Part shown: piece by piece, positions 1 through 6,807 of the stretch
How positions within the stretch are numbered: position 1 is the first letter of the stretch
Layout of the letters: each line of letters opens with the position of its first letter
Assembly: GCA_001816835.1 (NCBI GenBank)
Contig: MHDB01000020.1
Location: 23,523 to 64,607, forward strand
DNA length: 41,085 nt
Source of the DNA: Candidatus Woykebacteria bacterium RIFCSPLOWO2_01_FULL_43_14
Lineage (GTDB): Bacteria; Patescibacteriota; Microgenomatia; Woykebacterales; 2-01-FULL-43-14
Direction of reading: 5' to 3'
The notes under the pieces: generated by a model
Databases searched by the model: none
What the model was told of the DNA's origin: nothing
What the model saw: only the letters and a program-made list of their open reading frames with translations
Position numbers and translations under genes: made by a program

Positions 1-520
1 TCAAACCCGCCAGTTCAGAAACACGCAGGCCAGTTGAAAATAACGTTTCCAGAATAGCTCGATCCCGAAGTCCCAATGGTTCTGAAGTATCAATCATAGA
101 CATAAGTTTTTCTAGCTGCTCGACGTTAAGAAAGGTAAGGCTGCGATCGCGCTCCTTACCAAGCTCGACTTGAGCACTACTCAACGCTGAAACATTTTCC
201 GAGGCTAAATAGTTTAAAAAGGCACGTATAGCAACCAAAAAGTAGTTCTGGGTGCTTCGCTTGAGCGGACCTTTAGTAGGATGGACCTTACCACTCAGAA
301 ACAAACGAAACTCGCGTACCATTTCTTTGGTAATTTGCCCGGGATCGGTAACTGGATGATTTTGGACAAGCCAGGCTGAGAAAGAGGAGAGGTAGTACTG
401 ATAAAGGCGAACCGTGCCTTTAGCCAGATTTTTGTCCAAGATACAATAATCGAGAAAGCGGCCAATATATTTTTCAAAGTTTGTGGAAATTTTTTTACTT
501 GGGTCCGTTGAGTTCGTCAT
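1..520 (-). CDS. Tyrosine recombinase (XerC/XerD-like), 5' part only
   Basis: Translating the reverse strand from the ATG at 520 gives an open frame of 173 codons running off the left edge. It starts MTNSTDPSKK and has the layout of a Xer/phage integrase. The N-terminal SAM-like core-binding domain spans about residues 15-105 (KNLAKGTVRLYQYYLSSFSAWL, then RSTQNYFLVAIRAFLNYL). The start of the catalytic domain (LRDRAILETLFSTGLRVSELAGL) contains the first catalytic arginine in GLRVSEL. The remaining H-x-x-R and Tyr residues lie outside the window. The family performs site-specific recombination: chromosome dimer resolution at dif, or element integration. With the C terminus missing, housekeeping Xer and a mobile-element integrase cannot be told apart. 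The gene faces away from an unusually long intergenic region. Confidence 0.9.
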   Translation of the reverse strand, partial: MTNSTDPSKKISTNFEKYIGRFLDYCILDKNLAKGTVRLYQYYLSSFSAWLVQNHPVTDPGQITKEMVREFRLFLSGKVHPTKGPLKRSTQNYFLVAIRAFLNYLASENVSALSSAQVELGKERDRSLTFLNVEQLEKLMSMIDTSEPLGLRDRAILETLFSTGLRVSELAGL

Positions 521-1335
521 AGCAGAATAGAGCAGAGAATTGGTTTTCCTTAACGCGTCGTTAATTGATACTTTAGCGACGTCACAATAAGACTAGTCCA
601 TCTTCTTTAGACTGTCAATATAGATCTTCCTACGAAAGACTTAAATGCTATATCTAAGCACACACCGAGTAACTCTTATACTAAAGCAAGAAAAACTCAA
701 GATAGGCGGTTATCTATTCTCCACTTTGACTGGTCTACCAGCTGAAGCTAAACTTAAAGGCTCTGTAATGCCCTACAAGGCGCGATAAGCGGGAGGGACT
801 ACTTTGGATACCTTCAAAGAGGAATGGAAATAATCTATTAGGCCCGCTAAGGGGGATAAAGGAAGTTTAAAATTTTAATGGGTGACCTAAATTGGGAATT
901 TTGTATACGAAATTATAGAAAATTTTTGCACAAATTAATTAGTTACCAGCTGTCATAAAAGGGCCTGCGAGAAATTGTAGGTCTAATGCCTATAAGGCTG
1001 TTTAGTAATATTGTACGACATACTATATTTCCTACTCAGTTTCGCAAAAAGAGAGTGGTGGTTTTCACGGTATGAGTAACTGCAAGTAACAATTAAGTTG
1101 AGATAAGTAACATTATCGGAAGTAGAGCCGTCTTCTTCCCTATAGGACGTTGTCATCTAACATTCGGGTTTTGTTGGCTAGCACTCAAATACTACGCCTG
1201 CCAGTTATCCACAATGATATTGTCAATATTTCCACGCGTGGAAAGTTCTCTCATCGCATTCCCGAATAAATAAACGTATCAAACCAGATCACTCTCCTCT
1301 CCCCTTTTTCTTAGTAGCAAACTTTTTCATCAGCA
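521..1335. other. Gene-free region, about 0.8 kb
   Basis: I see no open frame of 60 codons or more and no recognisable protein fragment in either direction. The region holds several inverted repeats. AGCGGG (near 789) pairs with CCCGCT (near 843). GGCCTGC (near 962) pairs with GTAGGTC through two G-U pairs. An 18-bp near-palindrome with one mismatched pair lies at 897-914. A DnaA-box-like cluster lies at 1205-1244. No tRNA, tmRNA or RNase P signature was found by eye. It could hold an unrecognised RNA, a recombination site for the adjacent Xer-type recombinase, or an origin-like region; none of these is shown. Confidence 0.5.
1205..1244. promoter_or_regulatory. DnaA-box-like cluster with 16-bp perfect palindrome
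   Basis: TTATCCACA at 1205-1213 is a perfect match to the classical DnaA box. Sixteen bases on, a perfect 16-bp palindrome (TTTCCACGCGTGGAAA, 1229-1244) carries two more inverted TTTCCAC half-sites. The grouping resembles a DnaA-binding or other operator region. Three sites are too few to call an origin, and dnaA/dnaN are not adjacent. Confidence 0.35.
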
Positions 1336-1364
1336 TTGTTTTAGGTAAAACATAAGGCTATAAT
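1336..1364 (+). promoter_or_regulatory. Promoter for the YibE/F gene
   Basis: TTGTTT at 1336-1341, a 17-bp spacer, then a perfect TATAAT at 1359-1364. The predicted start of transcription is near 1371, so the 5' leader before the ATG at 1377 would be only about 6 nt. Confidence 0.7.
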
Positions 1365-1376
1365 ACATGGAGCCGT

Positions 1377-2504
1377 ATGGAAAAAATTGTTAAATTGTTC
1401 TCAGCTATCCTAGTTTCAGCTCTTTTGTTCTTATCCTTAGCCAATCCTAGCCTGGCTCAAGACACAATAGAAGCGCCCCAGGAAGAATTCATTAAGGCTA
1501 AGGTCTTGAGCATAATAGACCAAGGAGAAAGAGGTGTGGCGGGTATCAGTCGACCTTTCCAGATAGTCCAGGTTGAACTCCTTGAAGGTCCTGAAAAGAA
1601 CTCAGAAATCCAGATCGAACACGGCGTCAAACTCACCATAACATCAAACCAAATCGTTAACCCTAATGATTATGTCTTGGTACTAAAATCAACAGACAGC
1701 GAGTCTGGCTCCTCATACCAAATAGTCGATAAATACCGACTGGATACTGTTCTCGGTCTATTCGTTTTCTTCTTTATCCTCGTTTCCCTTTTTGGCCGCT
1801 GGCGCGGTGTTGGCTCTTTTCTCGGTCTAATCATAAGCCTTGTAATAATACTCAAGTTCATTGTTCCTCAAATTCTGGCTGGTCATGATCCTATAGTAAT
1901 AAGTCTCATCGGTGCCATGTTTATCGTGGTTTGTAACTTGTATCTTGCGCACGGGTTTAATAGACGCACCACATTGGCACTTATGGCTACCTTCCTCTCG
2001 CTAGGCCTAACCATGCTAGTCTCCTACCTATTCGCTGACTTAGCATATCTTAGTGGTTTGGGTAGCGACGAGGCTTACTCTTTGCGTTTTGGTCAAAGTG
2101 GGGGTATTAATTTCAAGGGTTTGCTGCTGGGTGGAATGATAATAGGCACCCTGGGAATACTTGATGACGTCACCACAACCCAAACAGCCGCTGTTTTGGA
2201 AATCCATCAGGCCAATTCTGCTCTGCATCTTAAAGATCTCATAAGGCGCGGTATGAATATAGGCCGTGAACATATATACTCCCTAGTCAACACTTTAGTA
2301 TTAGCTTATGCAGGGGCGTCACTCCCTATTTTTCTTATCATAATTCTAAATCCCACGAGCCAACCTATGTGGGTCATGCTTAACAGTGAGTACATTACTG
2401 AAGAGATTGTAAGGTCTCTAGCAGGAAGCATCGGTTTGCTTATGGCTGTACCAATTTCAACTATTCTCACTGCATATATGATTAAAAGGAGGAAGTTTTT
2501 GTGA
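1377..2504 (+). CDS. YibE/F family membrane protein
   Basis: A 375-residue polytopic membrane protein. It has an N-terminal signal or anchor segment (about residues 5-27, ending PSLAQ) and an extracytoplasmic beta-rich stretch (about 30-120) of the kind that precedes YibE/F domains. Seven or so membrane helices follow from about residue 128. The loop GTLGILDDVTTTQTAAV (about residues 258-274) matches the conserved G-x-L-G-x-x-D-D-V motif of the YibE/F family (PF07907). Family members are common in Firmicutes and their biochemical role is unknown. The gene has its own promoter with a very short leader, and its stop overlaps the next start (GTGA), so the two genes are probably cotranslated. Confidence 0.85.
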   Translation: MEKIVKLFSAILVSALLFLSLANPSLAQDTIEAPQEEFIKAKVLSIIDQGERGVAGISRPFQIVQVELLEGPEKNSEIQIEHGVKLTITSNQIVNPNDYVLVLKSTDSESGSSYQIVDKYRLDTVLGLFVFFFILVSLFGRWRGVGSFLGLIISLVIILKFIVPQILAGHDPIVISLIGAMFIVVCNLYLAHGFNRRTTLALMATFLSLGLTMLVSYLFADLAYLSGLGSDEAYSLRFGQSGGINFKGLLLGGMIIGTLGILDDVTTTQTAAVLEIHQANSALHLKDLIRRGMNIGREHIYSLVNTLVLAYAGASLPIFLIIILNPTSQPMWVMLNSEYITEEIVRSLAGSIGLLMAVPISTILTAYMIKRRKFL

Positions 2505-2977
2505 ACAAAACTATTGTCGGTATCGGGGTATTTAGCGTGATTATTCTGATTGGTGGGGTAAGTTTGATGTCCCGCAATTCAACCACACCGCTGCCTCCAC
2601 ACCAGCAGTGTATCTCTCATGGAGGTATCTCCATGCACATCCATCCCAAACTCAGAATCGAGATCGCCGGAACTACCTTCCCCATCCCAACCAACATTGG
2701 AATAAATCCCAGCTGTATGATGTCCCTCCACACACATGATGACTCAGGGGTAATTCATGCGGAATACCCTACTAAGCGGGATTTCACTTTGGGTAACTTT
2801 TTTAGCAATTGGGGTAAAGATTTTTCCCAAAATCAAATCTTTGATAACTTTGTTGATGATACGCGTAGCTTAAGCATAACCGTCGATGGTCAGCCAAATT
2901 ATGATTTTGAGAATCTAGTTCTCAAAGATGACCAGGACATACTCATTAAATACGGTGAAAAGGTCATACCTTACTAA
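2501..2977 (+). CDS. His-rich membrane-anchored protein of unknown function
   Basis: 158 residues, starting at GTG 2501 with a strong AAGGAGGA Shine-Dalgarno at 2486-2493 inside the preceding gene. One N-terminal hydrophobic helix (residues 5-23) suggests an anchor or uncleaved signal. The rest is a compact domain with clustered histidines and cysteines: CISHGGISMHIHP (37-49), CMMSLHTHDDSGVIH (72-86), then LGNFFSNWGKDF and a C-terminal LKDDQDILIKYGE. I recognise this as a recurrent uncharacterised domain in archaea, Chloroflexi and CPR. The paired H-x-H motifs suggest metal binding, which is inference. Its stop overlaps tail to tail (4 bp) with the convergent gene, leaving no room for a terminator. 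Confidence 0.75.
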   Translation: MNKTIVGIGVFSVIILIGGVSLMSRNSTTPLPPHQQCISHGGISMHIHPKLRIEIAGTTFPIPTNIGINPSCMMSLHTHDDSGVIHAEYPTKRDFTLGNFFSNWGKDFSQNQIFDNFVDDTRSLSITVDGQPNYDFENLVLKDDQDILIKYGEKVIPY

Positions 2978-3759
2978 CCACTTAGAACCACGATCAACAA
3001 AGCAAAGACGCTTAGACCAAGGAAAACATACTCCATAACTGTTCGTCTAGTCACGCTATCTTTTATTTTGTGCTGAACTAGACCTAAGCAGGTGTAAACA
3101 ACTGTGGTGAGTGCCAACCCCGCGCCGACCGGCGTTAAGGGCCAAAAACCAATGATGAAGCCGATTTGGGAGGTGAGGAGACTTGAAACTAAACTCCCTT
3201 GTAGTACCTCAGGACTCAAGTTCTCTTTCAGCTCAATCTGCCACAAAGCCTGTAAATAGATAAAAAATGAGATGACAAGAACCAAAAAACTCGACATAAA
3301 GACGCTCATGTGTGAATTGTATATTAGGAAAAATCCTAGAAACGACACCCCTAAAGTCGAGAGATAACCGACTGTCTGAGCAGCTCTTAAAAGCGGTATA
3401 TTTCTGACCTCTGATACGTTAAAAATATTCTGGGATAACTCAATAACATAATTAACCACGGCAAAGGCTAGCACAACTAGTAATTGCAACCAAAAACTAA
3501 TATCTGACTGAACGAGAAAGATCGCGACACTTGCTACCAGAAACACTGGTAGGACAAATAAGTTCACCAACTTAATTCCGTACAGATACTGCTTGAAACT
3601 CCAGGAGGTTAAGAAGTAGGACGTAATCGAGAGTAACAGGATGTAGAAATATACCCACCTATCCCCTATTAAAGGTGTCACAAGCAACAGCAAAGATAGC
3701 ACTAGGTTAGAGAAAATAATCCTAACTCTTTTGTTTTGAAACAATATCTGCGGAAACAT
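2974..3759 (-). CDS. Polytopic membrane protein of unknown function
   Basis: 261 residues with about eight hydrophobic segments spread over the whole length (for example residues 12-30, 36-52, 63-83, 88-104, 128-146, 150-170, 190-210, 215-225, 243-260) and few charged loops. I do not recognise a catalytic motif. It begins inside the stop of ruvC (TAATG, one shared base) and is the last gene of a yebC-ruvC-membrane protein operon. In other organisms this position downstream of ruvC often carries ruvA or ruvB; neither is here. A membrane function in the same transcription unit as Holliday junction processing is unexplained. Confidence 0.7.
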   Translation of the reverse strand: MFPQILFQNKRVRIIFSNLVLSLLLLVTPLIGDRWVYFYILLLSITSYFLTSWSFKQYLYGIKLVNLFVLPVFLVASVAIFLVQSDISFWLQLLVVLAFAVVNYVIELSQNIFNVSEVRNIPLLRAAQTVGYLSTLGVSFLGFFLIYNSHMSVFMSSFLVLVISFFIYLQALWQIELKENLSPEVLQGSLVSSLLTSQIGFIIGFWPLTPVGAGLALTTVVYTCLGLVQHKIKDSVTRRTVMEYVFLGLSVFALLIVVLSG

Positions 3760-4265
3760 TATTTGTTCCCTTCAGCTTCGAGTGAAACGTAACCATTTTG
3801 TTTGTAGATATGGCAAATTATCACTCCGAGAGCATCTGCAGCATCGTCTGGCTTAGGTATCTCTGATAATTTCAATGTGTTCTTAACTGCTTCCTGAACT
3901 TCCTTTTTCTTAGCTCTTCCGTAGCCTGTCATAAGACGTTTCACGGCTAGGCCTTGATACTCCTTAATCTGAATACCCGCCCTCGCTGCAGTTAGCAAAA
4001 CCACCCCCCTAGCCTGTCCAACCGACATAGCTGTTGTTGAATTGACGCCAAAAAAGAGCTGCTCAATGACTAGAAGGTCCGGTTTACGTTCAGTAATAAA
4101 GCACGAGACTTTATCGTAGAGCATCAGTAACCTTGCGGGCATTTCCATCTCCTTAGGTGTCTCAAAACAGCCGTAATCGAGAAGCTCTAGTTCTATTCCC
4201 TTTTCGTTATTTATCAAACCCCAACCTGTAGCAGCGGTTCCTGGGTCTATACCTAAAATAAGCAC
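3759..4265 (-). CDS. ruvC: Holliday junction endonuclease RuvC
   Basis: 168 residues with a GTG start. It is the nuclease that resolves four-way junctions during recombinational repair as part of the RuvABC resolvasome. The RNase H-like fold is visible: D7 in ILGIDPGTAATG, E68 in LLVIEQLFFG, and the C-terminal acidic pair D141/D144 in PDDAADALG, which are the four metal-binding catalytic residues of the family. The conserved N-x-x-x-A-M-x-x-x-x-A-R-G segment is at about residues 75-87. Length is normal for RuvC. It lies 1 nt after the yebC stop, so it is cotranscribed with yebC. Confidence 0.97.
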   Translation of the reverse strand: MLILGIDPGTAATGWGLINNEKGIELELLDYGCFETPKEMEMPARLLMLYDKVSCFITERKPDLLVIEQLFFGVNSTTAMSVGQARGVVLLTAARAGIQIKEYQGLAVKRLMTGYGRAKKKEVQEAVKNTLKLSEIPKPDDAADALGVIICHIYKQNGYVSLEAEGNK

Positions 4266-4266
4266 T

Positions 4267-5019
4267 CTAGACTATTGCCCTCTGCATTACATTTTCAGAA
4301 ATATCAAAATTGGCGTAAACTTTTTGAACATCTTCAAGGTCCTCAATCTTATCAACTAGATCCAAAACCTGCTTTGCCTTTCCCAAGTCTTCTAGTCGTA
4401 CAATATTAGTTTGTCTCTGGGTCAACTCAGATCTAGAAACCTGAAATCCGGAATTGAGCAGTTTCTGCTTTAGATTTTCTAACTCATTGGGTGAAGTATA
4501 GATCAATACGCGATCCCCAGCCTCCTCGGCATCGTGAGCTCCCAAATCAGCAGACACGAGCATAATATCATCGAAACTTCTATCTTCCTTTAACACTTCT
4601 ATTTCCCCCATTGGTTTAAACATCCAAGCAACAGAACCTACTCCTCCCAAAGACCCTCCTGCACGCTCTATCAAGCTTCTAAGGCTAGCTCCTGTCCTTT
4701 GTCGACTATCCGTTACTGTATCTACCATTAAAGCCACACCACAAGGGCCGTAAGCCTCGTAGGTAAGCTCCTCCAAGGGTTTGTCGTTTCCTTTACCGCT
4801 ACCTCGGTCTATGGCTCTATTAATATTGTCCTTGGGCATATTAGCCGCTCTTGCAGCTTCTATAGCTAGCCTAAGTTTGAAGTTAGAATCAGGGCTCTCG
4901 CCACCCTCTCGGACAACGACTGTAATTGCGTTACCCAGTTTGGTAAAAAGGTTACCTCTCTTGGCATCATTAGCTCCTTTTTGCCGTTTAATTGTACTCC
5001 ACTTACTATGCCCCGACAT
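4267..5019 (-). CDS. yebC: YebC/PmpR family (TACO1-like) protein
   Basis: 250 residues starting MSGHSKWSTIKRQKGANDAKR, the family's hallmark N terminus. GDRGSGKGN-like loop, AYGPCGVALMVDTVTDSRQRT and GGSLGGVGSVAWMF follow in the expected order. Members were first described as transcriptional regulators, and TACO1 and YebC relatives have since been linked to translation of difficult sequences such as polyproline. It is the first gene of an operon with ruvC, a pairing seen in many bacteria. The promoter at 5028-5056 leaves a leader of at most a few bases. Confidence 0.95.
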   Translation of the reverse strand: MSGHSKWSTIKRQKGANDAKRGNLFTKLGNAITVVVREGGESPDSNFKLRLAIEAARAANMPKDNINRAIDRGSGKGNDKPLEELTYEAYGPCGVALMVDTVTDSRQRTGASLRSLIERAGGSLGGVGSVAWMFKPMGEIEVLKEDRSFDDIMLVSADLGAHDAEEAGDRVLIYTSPNELENLKQKLLNSGFQVSRSELTQRQTNIVRLEDLGKAKQVLDLVDKIEDLEDVQKVYANFDISENVMQRAIV

Positions 5020-5027
5020 ACCTCATA

Positions 5028-5056
5028 ATTCTACCAATTTAAGGCTCAAAGATCAA
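5028..5056 (-). promoter_or_regulatory. Promoter for yebC-ruvC operon
   Basis: On the reverse strand TTGATC (5051-5056), 17-bp spacer, TAGAAT (5028-5033), then 8 bp to the yebC ATG at 5019. This gives an essentially leaderless message. It is divergent from the TPR gene promoter at 5104-5131. Confidence 0.6.
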
Positions 5057-5103
5057 AAGGCCAAACTTCACTCCATAAAGGTCTGCCCCACTAATGTCAA
5101 GTA

Positions 5104-5131
5104 TTGACAACCTACTCACAGCCCCTATACT
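5104..5131 (+). promoter_or_regulatory. Promoter deciding the start of the TPR gene
   Basis: A perfect -35 TTGACA (5104-5109), 16-bp spacer, and TATACT (5126-5131), then AAAAATC and ATG at 5139. The open frame extends upstream to 5094, but that start lies before the -35 box. The ATG at 5139 is therefore the likely start, and the message is leaderless. Confidence 0.7.
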
Positions 5132-5138
5132 AAAAATC

Positions 5139-5975
5139 ATGGGTTCAGCAGAATTAGATCCCCTATCTAATAAAGCGGTTGAAGCTGCCTTAAACAATCA
5201 CTGGCCAGAGGCTATTGATTTTAACATGCTTCTCCTAAAGAAATACCCTAAAGATGTCGAGTCCTTGAATAGGCTGGCAAGAGCTTATCTTGAGTCTGGT
5301 AGGACCAGCAAGGCTAAATCAACCTACAAAGCAGTTCTAGGTATTGACCCGTACAACCCAATAGCCACCAAGAATGTCAAAAGAATCTCAGAGCTAAAGA
5401 GTAAAGGCATCACCCTCAATCCTACTGAAACCAGCAATACCACCACCTCTGTTTCCGACCTTTTTCTAGAAGAGCCCGGAACAACTAAAATCATTCAAGT
5501 CACTCAACTAAAATCGCCTAAAGCAAGCGCTAGTCTCCGAACAGCTGACCCGGTAGACCTCAAAAATAAATACAGCGCTACTTATGTTTATAACAGTAAA
5601 GGTAAAGAGGTCGGTGTGCTCGATTCGTTCTGGGGCAAAAAGGTTGCTTCAGCAATAAGGGAAGGTGCTAAATTTGAAGCTTATATCGTTTCTGCTGATC
5701 ATACCTCAGAGAATAAGATCAGTGTTTTTGTTAGAGAAACCTACCATCCGCCTAAACTAGAAAATGCTCCCACTTTTCCTATCGAAAAAACCGACGACTT
5801 CCATCCTTCAGTATCAGAGGAAGCTGTTAGTCTGATCACCTCGGAAAACGAGTTACCAGGATCCGATGAGGAAGAGTCTAACGAACATTCTACAGAAGGC
5901 GGTAAACACACTTCGCTTGAAAGCCTGGCTCAAAAAGAGCAAGACGCGCTCGACCATCTCGACGAAGAAAACTAA
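5139..5975 (+). CDS. TPR-repeat protein with C-terminal acidic tail
   Basis: 278 residues from the promoter-supported start MGSAELDPLSNKA. Residues 8-85 form two to three helix pairs of TPR type (NNHWPEAIDFNMLLLKKYPKDVESLNRLARAYLESGRTSKAKSTYKAVLGIDPYNPIA). A linker follows, then a small alpha/beta region (about 155-210, YSATYVYNSKGKEVGVLDSFWGKKVASAIREG) that faintly recalls a HIRAN-type DNA-binding fold. That assignment is a guess. The last 60 residues are strongly acidic and Ser/Glu-rich. No signal peptide is present, so it is probably a cytoplasmic adaptor. It stands alone in its transcription unit. Confidence 0.75.
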   Translation: MGSAELDPLSNKAVEAALNNHWPEAIDFNMLLLKKYPKDVESLNRLARAYLESGRTSKAKSTYKAVLGIDPYNPIATKNVKRISELKSKGITLNPTETSNTTTSVSDLFLEEPGTTKIIQVTQLKSPKASASLRTADPVDLKNKYSATYVYNSKGKEVGVLDSFWGKKVASAIREGAKFEAYIVSADHTSENKISVFVRETYHPPKLENAPTFPIEKTDDFHPSVSEEAVSLITSENELPGSDEEESNEHSTEGGKHTSLESLAQKEQDALDHLDEEN

Positions 5976-5988
5976 ATCAAAAATTTTA

Positions 5989-6798
5989 CTAGCGAAGCTC
6001 GTCTTCGCCCACAAGATCCGGCATTTTTACTTCCACTGGTTTTTCAACTTCTATCTTAAGTGGTTCAGGTTTCTTTGGTGAAGGCTCTGGTGAAATCTTA
6101 GGTTCTACTTTAACAGCCTTTACAACCGGTTGAGCTGGTTGTGTTTCTTTGGGCGCTGGTTTTGGAGCTTCCACTATTTTTTCCTTAGTCTTATCCTCAT
6201 GAAGCTCTTTCTTTTTATCATCTTCACTATTAGACTTGGTTGGCACGACCTCCTCGGCTTTACTTTTCCCAGCAACACTCTCTAGAGCTATGTAGCTAGC
6301 GATGAGATTTCCCGCCGGTAAGAAGGCTACCACCTCATCACCTACCTCAGCCTTAAAGTGCTCAATAGAAGCGCCTAGAACTTTGTAGCTCCCTTCGGGA
6401 GTAACCACCCGGAATTTACCCTCTTTTTTAGTAACCATGCCCGTGGTTCGGTATCTTTTGACATGCTCTATCTGTTTAAACCGCTTTTCGCCATTATCCT
6501 CAACCATTTTTAAGGTATCTCCTACGACCAGCATACATTTAGAAGCATAGTTTTGGGGAATGGGGTGCTTATCACCAGCTTCGGTCACCATACTCTCGCC
6601 GTCGAAGATTCCTACTATCCCCGGTTTTTCCTTTTCTACCTGTGGGCTTTCTATTTTCCTAATTGGCTGAGGCGAGTTTTTCGGTAATTCCCGAGAAGCG
6701 CTCCCTTGGTCAATCTCGGCCAAAAGCTGCTTTGCTTGTCTTATGCTCGATTCAGCCGCACTCAGAGCCTGATTTATAAGTTGGGTCTTGTTACTCAT
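5989..6798 (-). CDS. CPR-type protein with basic/Pro-rich C-terminal tail, unknown function
   Basis: 269 residues. The N terminus (1-35) is a likely coiled coil (INQALSAAESSIRQAKQLLAEI). A folded core spans about residues 58-185 (GIVGIFDGESMVTEAGDKHPIPQNYASKCMLVVGDTLKM to VGDEVVAFLPAG). It is rich in beta strand and includes two segments that read like small barrel domains. Residues 190-262 are low-complexity Lys/Pro/Glu/Val, resembling a flexible tether. I recognise the core as one seen repeatedly in Microgenomates and Parcubacteria genomes without known function. It sits 9 bp downstream of the TraD-like ATPase on the same strand, so a joint role in DNA or protein handling is plausible but unproven. 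Confidence 0.7.
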   Translation of the reverse strand: MSNKTQLINQALSAAESSIRQAKQLLAEIDQGSASRELPKNSPQPIRKIESPQVEKEKPGIVGIFDGESMVTEAGDKHPIPQNYASKCMLVVGDTLKMVEDNGEKRFKQIEHVKRYRTTGMVTKKEGKFRVVTPEGSYKVLGASIEHFKAEVGDEVVAFLPAGNLIASYIALESVAGKSKAEEVVPTKSNSEDDKKKELHEDKTKEKIVEAPKPAPKETQPAQPVVKAVKVEPKISPEPSPKKPEPLKIEVEKPVEVKMPDLVGEDELR

Positions 6799-6807
6799 TC
6801 TTCCTCC

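Noticed and set aside
521..1376. Complete replication origin
   Set aside because: Only one perfect DnaA box plus a palindrome, and no dnaA, dnaN or rpmH nearby; kept only as a finding.
5094..5138. Longer start of the TPR protein
   Set aside because: The extra codons contain the -35 and -10 boxes of the gene's own promoter.
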